A DNA stretch of 64,000 bases, taken from Snodgrassella alvi (GTDB taxonomy: Bacteria; Pseudomonadota; Gammaproteobacteria; Burkholderiales; Neisseriaceae). Below are positions 38,941-51,543 of this stretch, in pieces. The DNA lies in NCBI RefSeq assembly GCF_002777745.1, contig NZ_MEIO01000051.1, positions 1 through 64,000 of the forward strand, given 5' to 3'. The notes beneath the pieces were generated by a model. The model saw nothing but the letters and a program-made list of their open reading frames with translations, ran no database searches and was not told the DNA's origin. Numbering within the stretch: the stretch's first letter is position 1; every line of letters starts with the position of its first letter. The position numbers were made by a program, and so were the translations under genes.

Positions 38941-40167
38941 ATGCAAAAATATGAAGTATTAAAAGAAGATAAAACCCGTCCGGTAAAAATGTGGACTAAA
39001 GGTGTACCAGTAGAAGATATCGCCAAAACACAATTGCTGCAAACCGCAGAACTGCCCTTTATTTTTAAGCATATTGCCGTAATGCCCGATGTGCATCTGG
39101 GGCGAGGCTCTACCATAGGTAGCGTGATTCCTACTACTGGTGCAGTTATACCTGCTGCGGTTGGCGTGGATATCGGCTGTGGCATGATGGCGGTACAGTT
39201 ATCACTTACCGCGCAGGATTTGCCGGAAGACCTGATGCCATTGCGGCTGGCGATTGAAAAGGCAGTACCGCACGGTTCTACTCCGGGTAACAAAAAGTAT
39301 GATAAAGGTAGCTGGCATAATCCGCCGCCGATTGTACAAGCGTACTGGCAGCAGCTATTGCCAGGGTTTGAAAAACTCACCAGCAAATATCCGCGCTTTT
39401 TAAAAGCCAATAGCTTGCATCATCTGGGAACACTGGGCAGCGGTAATCATTTTATTGAAGTTTGTCTGGATGAAACCGATCAGGTATGGATTATGCTGCA
39501 TAGTGGTTCCCGTGGCATTGGTCATGCCATTGGTCAATATTTCAGTGAGCTCGCTCAAAAAGAAATGAAAAAGTATTTTATTGATACCTATCTGCCCAAT
39601 AACGATTTAGCGTATTTTGCTGAAGGAACCGAATACTGTCGTGATTATCTGGAGGCTGTGCATTGGGCACAAGAATTTGCCCGCCTGAACCGTGAAATAA
39701 TGATGCACAACACCATTGCTGCACTACGCCAAGTAATTGATGTGCCGTTTACCACACATCTGCAAACCATAAACTGCCATCATAACTACGTGCAGAAAGA
39801 ACAGCACTTTGGTAAGAATGTATTTGTTACCCGTAAGGGTGCTGTTTCTGCGCGCGAGGGCGAACTGGGGATTATACCGGGCTCAATGGGGGCAAAAAGT
39901 TATATCGTGCGCGGTTTAGGCAATGCAGAAAGCTTTCATTCCTGCTCACATGGGGCAGGGCGGGTAATGAGCCGTGCCGAAGCCAAAAGGAGATTCACCG
40001 TTGCCGACCAGATGCAAGCCACTGCCCATGTAGAATGCCGTAAAGATGCAGAAGTCATTGACGAAATTCCACTGGCGTACAAGGATATTGATGCAGTAAT
40101 GCAGGCACAGCAGGAACTGGTAGAAATCAGGCATCAGTTACGTCAGATTATCTGTGTTAAAGGCTGA
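38941..40167 (+). CDS. rtcB: RNA-splicing ligase RtcB
   Basis: A 408-residue Mn/GTP-dependent RNA ligase joining 2',3'-cyclic-phosphate or 3'-phosphate ends to 5'-OH ends. Motifs: DVHLGRGSTIG, GVDIGCGMMA (metal Cys), GSGNHFIEV, HSGSRGIGH, GIIPGSMGAKSYIVRG and the guanylated-His motif CSHGAGR. It lies 50 bp after the slipin gene in the same operon. The ribosome-binding site is weak, so coupling to slipin is possible. No RtcA cyclase gene follows, unlike the E. coli and Salmonella operons. Confidence 0.96.
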   Translation: MQKYEVLKEDKTRPVKMWTKGVPVEDIAKTQLLQTAELPFIFKHIAVMPDVHLGRGSTIGSVIPTTGAVIPAAVGVDIGCGMMAVQLSLTAQDLPEDLMPLRLAIEKAVPHGSTPGNKKYDKGSWHNPPPIVQAYWQQLLPGFEKLTSKYPRFLKANSLHHLGTLGSGNHFIEVCLDETDQVWIMLHSGSRGIGHAIGQYFSELAQKEMKKYFIDTYLPNNDLAYFAEGTEYCRDYLEAVHWAQEFARLNREIMMHNTIAALRQVIDVPFTTHLQTINCHHNYVQKEQHFGKNVFVTRKGAVSAREGELGIIPGSMGAKSYIVRGLGNAESFHSCSHGAGRVMSRAEAKRRFTVADQMQATAHVECRKDAEVIDEIPLAYKDIDAVMQAQQELVEIRHQLRQIICVKG

Positions 40168-40239
40168 TTATGCAGTAATTTTTGCTGTATCAGATAGTTA
40201 ACCTGTTTAGACTGGCTACTGGATATAATCATTGTAATA

Positions 40240-40270
40240 AAAAAGGATGGTATCGCGTTCCATCCTTTTT
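40240..40270. terminator. Terminator after rtcB (copy of the gyrB terminator)
   Basis: An 11-bp perfect stem (AAAAAGGATGG at 40240-40250 with CCATCCTTTTT at 40260-40270), loop 9 nt, T-run on both strands. It is the diverged duplicate of the terminator at 48797-48819. Confidence 0.9.
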
Positions 40271-40286
40271 AGTGTAATAAGGATAT

Positions 40287-40400
40287 TTAAATATCAACCC
40301 GCGCATTCAAGACATTATTTTCGATAAATGCACGCCGTGGTTCAGCTTCATTACCCATCAGGGTAACAAAAACATCATTCGCAGCCATCGCGTCTTCGAT
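40287..40400 (-). pseudogene. gyrB 3'-end fragment, foreign allele
   Basis: Minus-strand frame encoding [37 protein letters not shown] and stop. It is the C terminus of GyrB, with five residue changes from the intact gene at 48838-51228 and mostly synonymous nucleotide differences. Homology stops abruptly at about 40400. The pattern fits a tail from a related species or an older allele left behind when the neighbouring island was inserted. Confidence 0.9.
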
Positions 40401-40835
40401 TTTCTCTCCCTCAGTCGGTTAAATACCAAGTTAAATGCCAATCATTACTGCTAAAATCGCGCTATGGTAGAAAATAAATACTTGCAATGGCACTCCCTTT
40501 TTAAATAATGCTGTCATTAAATAATTAATTGACTGAGCAATACAGCAAACACCAGAAAATAAATCATGCTCAATCGGCACAGGCAAAATGCAATGTGCCG
40601 ACCTGTTACAGAATCTGCGGCCAGAATAAATCGCCACTTGTAAAAGCAATATACACAGAATTCAGGCTAAAACCTTGAGATCGAAGAACTCATAACGCAA
40701 TTATTGCCTTGTGGCGGATATTATTTTGTACACTGATGAACCAATAAGCAGCCATACTGATAAAATACACAATTACCGCTTAGATATCTCAATAAGCCTA
40801 ATATTTAACACACAGATTTTTATTGGAATTTAATC
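40401..40835. other. Island left margin, no clear gene
   Basis: 435 bp. A minus-strand 72-codon frame (40431-40649) ends in a hydrophobic stretch (ALFKKGVPLQVFIFYHSAIL) and may be a remnant of a membrane protein, but it lacks a convincing start and I recognise no family. The hsdM promoter should lie in the AT-rich final 100 bp. Confidence 0.4.
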
Positions 40836-42380
40836 ATGGCCATCAGTATCCAGCAACGAGACCAATTACAACGCCAAATATGGAAAATTGCCGACGAGGT
40901 AAGAGGCGCTGTCGATGGCTGGGATTTCAAACAATATGTACTTGGCACCTTATTTTATCGCTTTATTAGTGAAAACTTTGCTGAGTATATGCAAGCTGGC
41001 GATGATGAAATTGATTATAAATCAATTCCCGAAGATGCCATCACAGATGAAATCAAACAGGATGCCATTAAATCCAAAGGTTATTTTATCTATCCGAGTC
41101 AACTATTCTGCAATATAATCGTTAACGCCAATACAAATGAAAACTTAAATACAGACTTAGCCAATATTTTTAATGCAATTGAAAGTTCAGCTATCGGCTA
41201 TCCTTCTGAAAGTGATATTAAAGGATTATTTGCCGATTTTGACACCACCAGCAACCGCTTAGGTAATACTGTTGAAGATAAAAACAAACGCTTAGCCGCC
41301 GTACTTAATGGCATCGCCGAGCTGGATTTTGGGCAATTTGAAGATAGCCATATTGATGTGTTTGGTGATGCTTATGAATATTTAATCTCTAATTATGCTT
41401 CTAAAGCGGGTAAATCTGGGGGAGAATTTTTCACTCCGCCGAATGTGTCCAAATTAATCTCACAATTAGCCTTACATAATCAAACAAAGATCAATAAAAT
41501 CTATGACCCAGCGGCAGGCTCGGGCTCTTTATTATTACAGGCAAAAAAACAGTTTGATAAGCATATCATTGAGGACGGATTCTATGGTCAGGAAATTAAC
41601 CATACCACCTATAATCTTGCCCGTATGAATATGTTTTTACACAACATCAACTACGATAAATTTGAAATTGTCTTGGGGGATACACTACTTAATCCTAAGT
41701 TTGGTGATGAAAAGCCGTTTGATGCCATTGTTTCCAATCCCCCTTATTCAATTAAATGGATTGGCAGTGATAACCCAACCTTAATCAATGATGAACGATA
41801 TGCCCCCGCTGGCATACTTGCGCCAAAATCAAAAGCCGATTTTGCCTTTATTCTGCATTCATTAAGTTACTTGTCTGAGCGAGGGCGGGCGGCGATTGTT
41901 ACCTTTCCGGGTATTTTTTATCGAGGTGGTGCTGAGCAGAAAATCCGTAAATATTTAATCGATAATAATTTTGTCGAAACCGTGATATCACTGGCACCAA
42001 ACTTATTTTATGGCACATCGATTGCGGTCAATATTCTGGTGCTGGCGAAAAACAAAACCGTCAGAACCACACAATTTATGGATGCCAGCAAACTGTTTAA
42101 AAAAGAAACCAATAATAATGTCCTAACTGATAAGCATATTGAAGAAATTGTGCAAGTATTTGCCAGCAAGCAAGACGTCGAATATTTTGCCAAATCGGTT
42201 GCTAATCAAACCATTGCCGACAATGACTATAATTTATCGGTGAGCTCATATGTGGAAGCCGAAGATACCCGCGAAATTATTGATATCACCCAGCTTAATG
42301 CTGAATTAAAAGACACTGTAGCTAAAATTGATAGCTTACGCGCCCAAATTGATGCAATTGTGGCGGAGATTGAAGCATGA
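40836..42380 (+). CDS. hsdM: Type I restriction-modification methyltransferase subunit
   Basis: A 514-residue N6-adenine methyltransferase. The N-terminal HsdM domain ([33 protein letters not shown]) is followed by the SAM-binding [13 protein letters not shown] and the catalytic [11 protein letters not shown]. The sequence type, together with HsdS TAEL repeats, points to the EcoR124I (type IC) family. It works with HsdS as the modification enzyme. The stop overlaps the next ATG by 4 bp. Confidence 0.95.
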   Translation: MAISIQQRDQLQRQIWKIADEVRGAVDGWDFKQYVLGTLFYRFISENFAEYMQAGDDEIDYKSIPEDAITDEIKQDAIKSKGYFIYPSQLFCNIIVNANTNENLNTDLANIFNAIESSAIGYPSESDIKGLFADFDTTSNRLGNTVEDKNKRLAAVLNGIAELDFGQFEDSHIDVFGDAYEYLISNYASKAGKSGGEFFTPPNVSKLISQLALHNQTKINKIYDPAAGSGSLLLQAKKQFDKHIIEDGFYGQEINHTTYNLARMNMFLHNINYDKFEIVLGDTLLNPKFGDEKPFDAIVSNPPYSIKWIGSDNPTLINDERYAPAGILAPKSKADFAFILHSLSYLSERGRAAIVTFPGIFYRGGAEQKIRKYLIDNNFVETVISLAPNLFYGTSIAVNILVLAKNKTVRTTQFMDASKLFKKETNNNVLTDKHIEEIVQVFASKQDVEYFAKSVANQTIADNDYNLSVSSYVEAEDTREIIDITQLNAELKDTVAKIDSLRAQIDAIVAEIEA

Positions 42381-42580
42381 GCAATAATCACATTCAAATT
42401 TATCATGTTAATAATCAAAAAGTTCGTGTTGATGCTTACTTTAAAAAAGCAACTGTTCGGAAAATCCGAACAGTTCAACAACATAGTTCACGAAATATTT
42501 CTAGTGGGGTAGAAATATCTTATCTGGAAACCATCAATGCATTAGCGAACAAAGCGAAACAGGAAAGTCGCAAGAAATGA
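42377..42580 (+). CDS. 67-residue protein between hsdM and hsdS, possible RhuM-like remnant
   Basis: A small basic protein with 4-bp overlaps to both hsdM and hsdS, so it is a real operon member. The start [17 protein letters not shown] and the segment [11 protein letters not shown] with SGVEISYL resemble the beginning and the middle of RhuM-family proteins, which often occupy this position in type I operons. If so, a central deletion removed most of the gene but kept the frame. The similarity is by eye and weak. Confidence 0.55.
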   Translation: MSNNHIQIYHVNNQKVRVDAYFKKATVRKIRTVQQHSSRNISSGVEISYLETINALANKAKQESRKK

Positions 42581-43785
42581 GTAACAATTTAAATATGCAC
42601 AATAGTATCGCTAAATTACTTGATGGGGTAGCGGTTGAGTGGAAACCATTAGGGGAAGTAATAAAATCTTTGAAAACGGGGCTAAATCCACGAAATAACT
42701 TTAAGTTGAATACATCCGATGCTATGAATTTCTATATAACTGTTCGAGAAATTCAGAATGGAAAGATAGTATTCCTTGATAAGACTGATAAAATTAATAA
42801 CCAAGCTTTAGAGCTTATAAACAACCGCTCGAATTTAGAGGCTGGCGACATCTTATTTTCGGGGACAGGGACGGTAGGAAAAACAGCTGTTATTGATGAA
42901 AAACCTAAAAATTGGAATATCAAAGAAGGAGTCTATGTAATAAAACCTGTTCAAGAAATAGTTGTTTCAAAATACTTATCTCATTTATTTAATTCAAAAT
43001 ATATAGTAAATGAATATAGTAAAAAAATTGTTGGTTCGCCAGTTATTAGTTTACCAATGAGTGAATTAAAAAAAATTCAAATCCCTATTCCTCCGCTACA
43101 CATACAGACTGAAATTACCCGTATCTTAGACATATTTACAGAGCTTACAGCAGAGCTTACAGCAGAGCTTACAGCACGGAAAAAACAATACGATTATTAT
43201 CGTGATAAATTATTGACCTTTAAAGAGGATGAAGTTGAGTGGAAGACCTTAGGAGAAATAGCAGAAAATCTTGATTATATGAGGAAACCTGTAACAAGTG
43301 GTTTAAGAAAGTCAGGTAGCATACCGTATTATGGAGCATCTGGTATTGTTGATTATGTAGAAGACTATCTTTTCGAAGAAGATTTATTGCTTGTGTCAGA
43401 AGATGGCGCAAATTTATTAGCAAGAAATACTCCTATAGCATTTAGTATTACAGGCAAGACTTGGGTAAATAATCACGCTCACGTATTGAGATTTAAGACT
43501 TATGGTGAACGTAAGTTCATTGAGTATTTTTTAAATAATATAGATTTAACACCTTATATTTCAGGTGCTGCACAACCTAAATTAAATCAAAAGAATTTAA
43601 ATAGCATCAAAATCCCTATTCTTTCATTGACAAAGTTAACTCAAATTGTCGAAATATTAGATAAATTTGATGCGTTAACAAATTCCATTACCGAGGGTTT
43701 ACCGCGTGAGATTGAATTACGCCAAAAACAGTACGAGTACTATCGTAATTTATTATTGAACTTTCCTAAGTTGGAAGATAAATAA
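42577..43785 (+). CDS. hsdS: Type I restriction-modification specificity subunit
   Basis: 402 residues with two target-recognition domains (about 1-170 and 215-370), each followed by a conserved helical spacer. The first spacer reads PLHIQTEITRILDIFTELTA, continues with ELTA repeats and ends ARKKQYDYYRDKLLTF. The second reads IVEILDKFDALTNSITEGLP then RQKQYEYYRNLLL. It determines the bipartite DNA target of the HsdM/HsdR complex. The recognition sequence cannot be derived by eye. Confidence 0.94.
   Translation: MSNNLNMHNSIAKLLDGVAVEWKPLGEVIKSLKTGLNPRNNFKLNTSDAMNFYITVREIQNGKIVFLDKTDKINNQALELINNRSNLEAGDILFSGTGTVGKTAVIDEKPKNWNIKEGVYVIKPVQEIVVSKYLSHLFNSKYIVNEYSKKIVGSPVISLPMSELKKIQIPIPPLHIQTEITRILDIFTELTAELTAELTARKKQYDYYRDKLLTFKEDEVEWKTLGEIAENLDYMRKPVTSGLRKSGSIPYYGASGIVDYVEDYLFEEDLLLVSEDGANLLARNTPIAFSITGKTWVNNHAHVLRFKTYGERKFIEYFLNNIDLTPYISGAAQPKLNQKNLNSIKIPILSLTKLTQIVEILDKFDALTNSITEGLPREIELRQKQYEYYRNLLLNFPKLEDK
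43141..43176 (+). repeat. Three 12-bp repeats in the hsdS spacer (ELTA x3)
   Basis: GAGCTTACAGCA is repeated exactly three times, coding for residues 189-200. In EcoR124I the same TAEL repeat occurs two or three times, and the count changes the non-specific gap of the DNA target by one base. Slippage here would therefore switch specificity in frame. Confidence 0.95.
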
Positions 43786-43802
43786 CACAAGACAATCAGA
43801 AT

Positions 43803-44945
43803 ATGAATAATACACTGATAAATATTGTTGAGCAGCTTGATAGAAACGCCCAAAGCACCCAAAAAGGGAAAAAGGGAAACAAAGCCCAATTGATTTATGC
43901 TTTTAATGGCACCGGTAAAACACGTTTATCGCAAGCGTTTAAAGAGTTTATTGTATCGCAGGATAAAGCGGATAAAGAAAACAGTGGCGCCTTAACACGG
44001 CATAAGATTCTTTACTATAACGCATTTACCGAGGATTTATTTGTCTGGGATAACGATCAATATCAGCAAGGTGAGCATCAGCTAAGCATACAACCCAATT
44101 CATTTACGGACTGGATTCTGAAAGAGCAAGGGCAGGAGCAAAATATTGCTCGTTACTTCCAATCGTATACTCAGCAAAACCTGACGCCGCATTTCAATGA
44201 GGATTTTTCCGCTGTTACTTTTTCGCTCGCAGCGGGTAATGATCAGCGTATTGCTAATATTAAAATCTCCAAGGGGGAAGAAAATAACTTAATTTGGAGT
44301 ATTTTTTTCACCTTGATTAGTTTGGTGATTGCCGAGCGCAATATTGCGGAAAAAAGCGAGCGTTCCACTAATGAATTTGACCAATTACGCTATATTTTTA
44401 TTGATGATCCGGTTAGCTCATTAGATGAGAATCATTTGATTCAATTGGCAGTAGATATTGCCCAATTAATCAAATCCAATGAATCTGACATTAAATTTAT
44501 CATCACTACCCATAATCCACTGTTTTATAATGTACTTTATAATGAATTGAAGTTGTCAAACGGTTATATTCTAAGGCGATTAGCAGATGGCTATTTTGCA
44601 CTAGAAGACAAAAAAGGCGATTCAAACCACAGTTTTTCCTATCATCTGTATTTAAAAGAGTTGCTGCAACAAGCGATTAAGGAAAATAAAATTGAAAAAT
44701 ATCATTTTACTCTATTACGTAACCTGTATGAAAAAACCGCCTGTTTTTTAGGCTATCAGCGTTGGTCAGACTTGTTACCTGATGATAGAGAAGTATATTT
44801 AACCCGCATAATCAATTTTACCAGTCATTCAACCTTATCCAATGAAATGGTGCCCGAGCCTTCCGAACCTGAAAAAAAGATAGTTGCCTTTTTACTGAAT
44901 CATTTACTCGAAAATTACAATTTTTACGAGAAGGAGGAGGAATAG
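43803..44945 (+). CDS. prrC: PrrC-like anticodon nuclease embedded in the hsd operon
   Basis: 380 residues (E. coli PrrC 396). N-terminal ABC-type ATPase: LIYAFNGTGKTRLS (FNGTGKT at 34-40), signature-like ISKGEENNL and Walker B/D-loop FIDDPVSSLDENH. The C-terminal nuclease domain has Arg306-x3-Glu310 in LLRNLYEKT and His342 in FTSHSTLS. The spacing of +4 and +36 equals the PrrC catalytic triad R320/E324/H356. Gene order hsdM-hsdS-prrC-hsdR is that of the E. coli prr locus, where PrrC is kept silent by the R-M complex and cleaves tRNA-Lys when a phage inhibitor attacks it. The exact tRNA target here is unknown. Confidence 0.88.
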   Translation: MNNTLINIVEQLDRNAQSTQKGKKGNKAQLIYAFNGTGKTRLSQAFKEFIVSQDKADKENSGALTRHKILYYNAFTEDLFVWDNDQYQQGEHQLSIQPNSFTDWILKEQGQEQNIARYFQSYTQQNLTPHFNEDFSAVTFSLAAGNDQRIANIKISKGEENNLIWSIFFTLISLVIAERNIAEKSERSTNEFDQLRYIFIDDPVSSLDENHLIQLAVDIAQLIKSNESDIKFIITTHNPLFYNVLYNELKLSNGYILRRLADGYFALEDKKGDSNHSFSYHLYLKELLQQAIKENKIEKYHFTLLRNLYEKTACFLGYQRWSDLLPDDREVYLTRIINFTSHSTLSNEMVPEPSEPEKKIVAFLLNHLLENYNFYEKEEE

Positions 44946-44948
44946 ACG

Positions 44949-47900
44949 ATGGTCAATTACACAACCCCGATTGCCGAAACTGATCACTATATTATTTTAG
45001 ATAACTACACCAAGCTTGAAGAGCCGGCGGCAGCGTATCAAACGGAAAATGAATTAGAAAACGAATTGATTCAGGATTTATGCCGTCAAGGATATGAATA
45101 TCTGCCTGAGCTGAATAATCAGCAGAAATTGTTGGCCAATATTCGGGTGCAGTTGCAAACGCTCAATAATATGCAGTTTAGCGATGAGGAATGGCAGCGA
45201 TTTGTATTAGAGTATCTGGATAAACCGAATGAATCGATGGTCGATAAAAGCCGTAAAATTCACCATAATCATATCTACGATTTTGTGTTTGATGATGGGC
45301 ATATTCAGAATATTTATCTGCTCGATAAAAAAAACCTCAGCAACAATAAATTACAGGTGATTCGCCAGTTTCAGCAAACCGGTAATTATGCTAATCGCTA
45401 TGATATTACCATCTTAGTTAATGGCCTGCCTTTAGTACATGTGGAGCTTAAAAAACGTGGCCTTGCCATTCGTGAAGCGTTTGGCCAAGTTCATCGCTAC
45501 AGTAAAGAGAGTTTTAATCAGGACAATTCCCTATTTAAATATCTACAGTTATTTGTGATTTCAAACGGTACCGATACCCGGTATTTTGCCAATACCACCA
45601 AACGGGATAAGGCCAGTTTTGATTTCACCATAAACTGGGCGAATGTTGAAAACGAACCAATTAAAGACTTAAAAGATTTTACCGCCACTTTTTTTGCCAG
45701 CCGTGTGCTGTTAAGTGTTTTAATCACTTACTCCGTTCTGGATATCAATGATACTTTATTGATTATGCGCCCTTACCAGATTGCGGCAACCGAACGGATT
45801 TTATGGCAGATTATCAGTGCTTATCAGGCCAAAAACTGGAGTAGCTTACATAGTGGCGGCTTTATCTGGCACACCACCGGCTCAGGAAAAACTCTCACCA
45901 GCTTTAAAGCAGCGCGTCTGGCCACCGAGCTGGAATTTATTGATAAAGTGTTTTTTGTGGTGGATCGTAAGGATCTGGATTATCAAACCATGAAAGAATA
46001 TCAGAAATTCTCAAAAGACAGTGTCAATGGTTCCGATAGTACTGCCGGACTGGAGCGCAATATTGAAAAACAGGATAATAAGATTATTGTCACTACCATT
46101 CAAAAACTCAATAATCTGATAAAAGCTAAGGATGATTTAGCGATCTATAATAAACAGGTCGTGTTTATTTTTGATGAAGCACATCGCTCACAATTTGGCG
46201 AAGCACAAAAAAATATTAAGAAAAAGTTTAAAAAATACTATCAATTTGGTTTCACCGGCACGCCAATTCTGAACGCTAATGCGTTTGGCGAGCAAACTAC
46301 AGCCAAGGTATTCGGGCGTGAGTTGCATAGCTATTTAATTACCGACGCTATTCGCGATGAAAAAGTACTTAAATTTAAAGTCGACTACAATGATGTACGC
46401 CCGCATTTTAAAGCGATTGAATGTGAGCAAAATCTGGAGAAACTTAGTGCCGCTGAAAATAAGCAAGCATTACTGCATCCGAAACGAATTGAGCAAATCA
46501 GCCAATATATTCTGAACAAATTTAACCAGAAAACACACCGCTTAAATGGTAACGGTACAGGATTCAATGCTATGTTTGCCGTGAGCAGTGTGGACGCGGC
46601 AAAGCTGTATTATGAGTCGTTAAAAAAGCTGCAACAATCATCCAGTAAACCATTGAAAATTGCTACTATCTTTTCCTTTGCTGCTAATGAGCAACAAGAC
46701 CCTGCAGGCGGTATTGCTGATGAAAGCTTTGAAACCAATGCGTTGAATCAAAGTGCCAAAGAATTTTTAGCTTCTGTGATTGATGATTATAATCAAATGT
46801 TCAGATCCAACTATGATGTTAGCAGCGGGCAATTTCAGAATTATTACCGTGATTTATCTTTGCGCGTTAAAAAGCAGGAAATTGATTTATTAATCGTGGT
46901 GGGTATGTTTCTAACCGGCTTTGATGCGCCAACTCTCAATACGCTATTTGTCGATAAAAACTTACGTTTTCATGGCTTAATCCAAGCTTTTTCACGCACC
47001 AATCGCATCTACGATGACACTAAAGCGTTTGGTAATATTGTGGCATTTCGTGATTTAGAACCAGCTACTATTGCCGCCATCAAACTATTTGGCCAAAGAA
47101 ATACTCAGGACGTGGTATTAGAAAAAAGTTATGAGGAACATATGCAGGGCTACACCGATGAGATTTCCGGTGAAATCCATAGCGGATATTTAGCTATTGT
47201 GGCTGAGCTACAGCAATGTTTTCCCCATCCGGATCAGATTATTACTGAAAAAGATAAAAAAGCGTTTATTAAATTATTTGGCCAGTATTTACGTGCCGAT
47301 AATGCATTACAAAATTATGATGAATATATTGCTTTAAAGGCATTGCAACAGCTGGATACTACAGATAAACAAGCAGTCGAACAGTTTAAAGCGCAGTATT
47401 ATGTTTCAGATGAAGCTTTTGAACGGTTGCAAAAGATTAAGATACCAACAGAAAGAGCGATCCAGAATTACCGCTCAACTTACCATGATATTCGTGACTG
47501 GCTGTATAGACAAAAAGCCGCTGAAAATCAGGAGCAGCTAACCATTGATTGGGATGATGTGGTTTTTGAGGTGGATTTATTAAAATCGCAAGAAATCAAT
47601 TTGGATTATATTCTGGAATTAATTTTTGAGCAGAACAAGCAAGATAAGAATAAACAAGTCATTGTTGAAGATGCACAGCGCTTAATCCGCTCCAGTTTAG
47701 GCTATCGTGCCAAAGAGGAATTGGTTATTGAATTTATTCAACATACCGATTTAAATGCTATTGCTGATAAAGCCAGTATGATTGATGCCTTTTACCAGTA
47801 TGCCCAACAGCAGCAACAGGCTGAGGTTAAGACATTAATTGGTGATGAAAATTTAAATGAAGCTGCTGCTAAACGTTATATTGCATCCTCATTAAGGCGT

Positions 47901-48050
47901 GAATATGCTACTGACAACGGCACGGAGCTGAACGAAATCTTGCCCAAAATGAGCCCGCTTAATCCGCAATATTTACCCAAAAAACAAAAGGTATACCAGA
48001 AAATTGTTGAGCTAGTGGAGAAGTTTAAAGGCATAGGTGGCGAAATTTAA
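44949..48050 (+). CDS. hsdR: Type I restriction endonuclease subunit
   Basis: 1033 residues. The N-terminal nuclease core is [20 protein letters not shown] (the ExK end of the PD-ExK motif), then helicase motifs [16 protein letters not shown] (Walker A), [13 protein letters not shown] (DEAH), FGFTGTPI and a late helicase motif [10 protein letters not shown]. It translocates and cuts unmodified DNA with HsdM/HsdS. It starts 3 bp after the prrC stop and is followed by a hairpin. Confidence 0.96.
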   Translation: MVNYTTPIAETDHYIILDNYTKLEEPAAAYQTENELENELIQDLCRQGYEYLPELNNQQKLLANIRVQLQTLNNMQFSDEEWQRFVLEYLDKPNESMVDKSRKIHHNHIYDFVFDDGHIQNIYLLDKKNLSNNKLQVIRQFQQTGNYANRYDITILVNGLPLVHVELKKRGLAIREAFGQVHRYSKESFNQDNSLFKYLQLFVISNGTDTRYFANTTKRDKASFDFTINWANVENEPIKDLKDFTATFFASRVLLSVLITYSVLDINDTLLIMRPYQIAATERILWQIISAYQAKNWSSLHSGGFIWHTTGSGKTLTSFKAARLATELEFIDKVFFVVDRKDLDYQTMKEYQKFSKDSVNGSDSTAGLERNIEKQDNKIIVTTIQKLNNLIKAKDDLAIYNKQVVFIFDEAHRSQFGEAQKNIKKKFKKYYQFGFTGTPILNANAFGEQTTAKVFGRELHSYLITDAIRDEKVLKFKVDYNDVRPHFKAIECEQNLEKLSAAENKQALLHPKRIEQISQYILNKFNQKTHRLNGNGTGFNAMFAVSSVDAAKLYYESLKKLQQSSSKPLKIATIFSFAANEQQDPAGGIADESFETNALNQSAKEFLASVIDDYNQMFRSNYDVSSGQFQNYYRDLSLRVKKQEIDLLIVVGMFLTGFDAPTLNTLFVDKNLRFHGLIQAFSRTNRIYDDTKAFGNIVAFRDLEPATIAAIKLFGQRNTQDVVLEKSYEEHMQGYTDEISGEIHSGYLAIVAELQQCFPHPDQIITEKDKKAFIKLFGQYLRADNALQNYDEYIALKALQQLDTTDKQAVEQFKAQYYVSDEAFERLQKIKIPTERAIQNYRSTYHDIRDWLYRQKAAENQEQLTIDWDDVVFEVDLLKSQEINLDYILELIFEQNKQDKNKQVIVEDAQRLIRSSLGYRAKEELVIEFIQHTDLNAIADKASMIDAFYQYAQQQQQAEVKTLIGDENLNEAAAKRYIASSLRREYATDNGTELNEILPKMSPLNPQYLPKKQKVYQKIVELVEKFKGIGGEI

Positions 48051-48059
48051 TTGCGAACT

Positions 48060-48101
48060 ATCAGGAAGAGGAAATGGGAATTAACGTTTCCGCTTCCTGA
48101 T
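48060..48101 (+). terminator. Hairpin after hsdR
   Basis: A 15-bp stem with one mismatch (48060-48074 and 48087-48101, loop 12 nt) begins 10 bp after the hsdR stop. There is only a short T-poor tail, so it is a likely but weak intrinsic terminator. Confidence 0.65.
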
Positions 48102-48115
48102 TAAAACTGATTAAT

Positions 48116-48196
48116 TCAGGCGTGCTTAATATGCTTGCATGCAATCGGCAATTGAATGGTCAGTATTCCATCCTCAGTTAAAACGCCCGCAGAAAA
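48116..48196 (-). pseudogene. C-terminal fragment resembling a small heat-shock protein (Hsp20/IbpA)
   Basis: A minus-strand frame encodes SAGVLTEDGILTIQLPIACK and ends HIKHA. The segment EDGILTIQLPI resembles the last beta strands of the alpha-crystallin domain. Only the tail is present and a stop lies just upstream, so it is a remnant, presumably carried in with or truncated by the island. Confidence 0.45.
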
Positions 48197-48790
48197 TTAC
48201 GCTATCTGTTTCAATGTCTTATATTTGATTGGATTAATATTATTTAATGTATGATGGGCGGACAGTGTTATAAAGCATTAGTCATTCTTCGCTTATTTTT
48301 CTTGCCGGTACCAGATTATTAAAAAGATATCAATTCAGTAGTTTTGTTGGATAGAGACGATTATGCAATATACCGGTTTGGATATGCCATTGGATTGAAT
48401 ATGGTTTGTGGATATCCATATAATTTTTCCAGTTGATGACCGTTATTCCGGTAGGTTTTGATTCATTATTTATCTGTCTGTTGACTGGTAGCCAGCATAT
48501 TCAGCCAGCCAGTCCTGATAATGACGTTATTCTGTTTATAGGACATTCTGACCGTAATTCCAATGCCTAATGTGTTACGATTAAACTCATTTATTGCATT
48601 CAATGTTTCTAAGCGATGTGGATTTTAACTATTGTCATGCTTGATGAGATTAGCTAACAGCGACTTTACTTAATAAGTGTCGATAATTTTTCATAATCAC
48701 TTTATGAACATCAGTATTAATATTTTAATATAAGCATTGGTGACGCTTTTTAATGTAGCAATAATTGTGCAGTTGATTGCTTGTACCAGC
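48197..48790. other. Island right margin, no intact gene
   Basis: About 590 bp between the Hsp20-like fragment and the right direct repeat. A few short frames exist (for example minus-strand HYQDWLAEYAGYQ near 48500) but all are broken by stops, suggesting eroded coding DNA. No integrase, IS end or RNA gene was recognised. Confidence 0.45.

Positions 48791-51543
<2,753 letters not shown>

Larger units (their letters stand above)
40236..40400. repeat. Left direct repeat flanking the restriction island (gyrB terminator and tail)
   Basis: From AATAAAAAAGGATGG through the terminator and the last 38 gyrB codons, this segment repeats the sequence at 48791-48952 in the same orientation. The coding part is about 86 percent identical by eye; the terminator loop differs in length. 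The copies are 8.55 kb apart and enclose the hsd operon. Confidence 0.88.

Noticed and set aside
38913-39410. 165-codon minus-strand ORF opposite rtcB
   Set aside because: Antisense shadow of the strongly supported rtcB gene.
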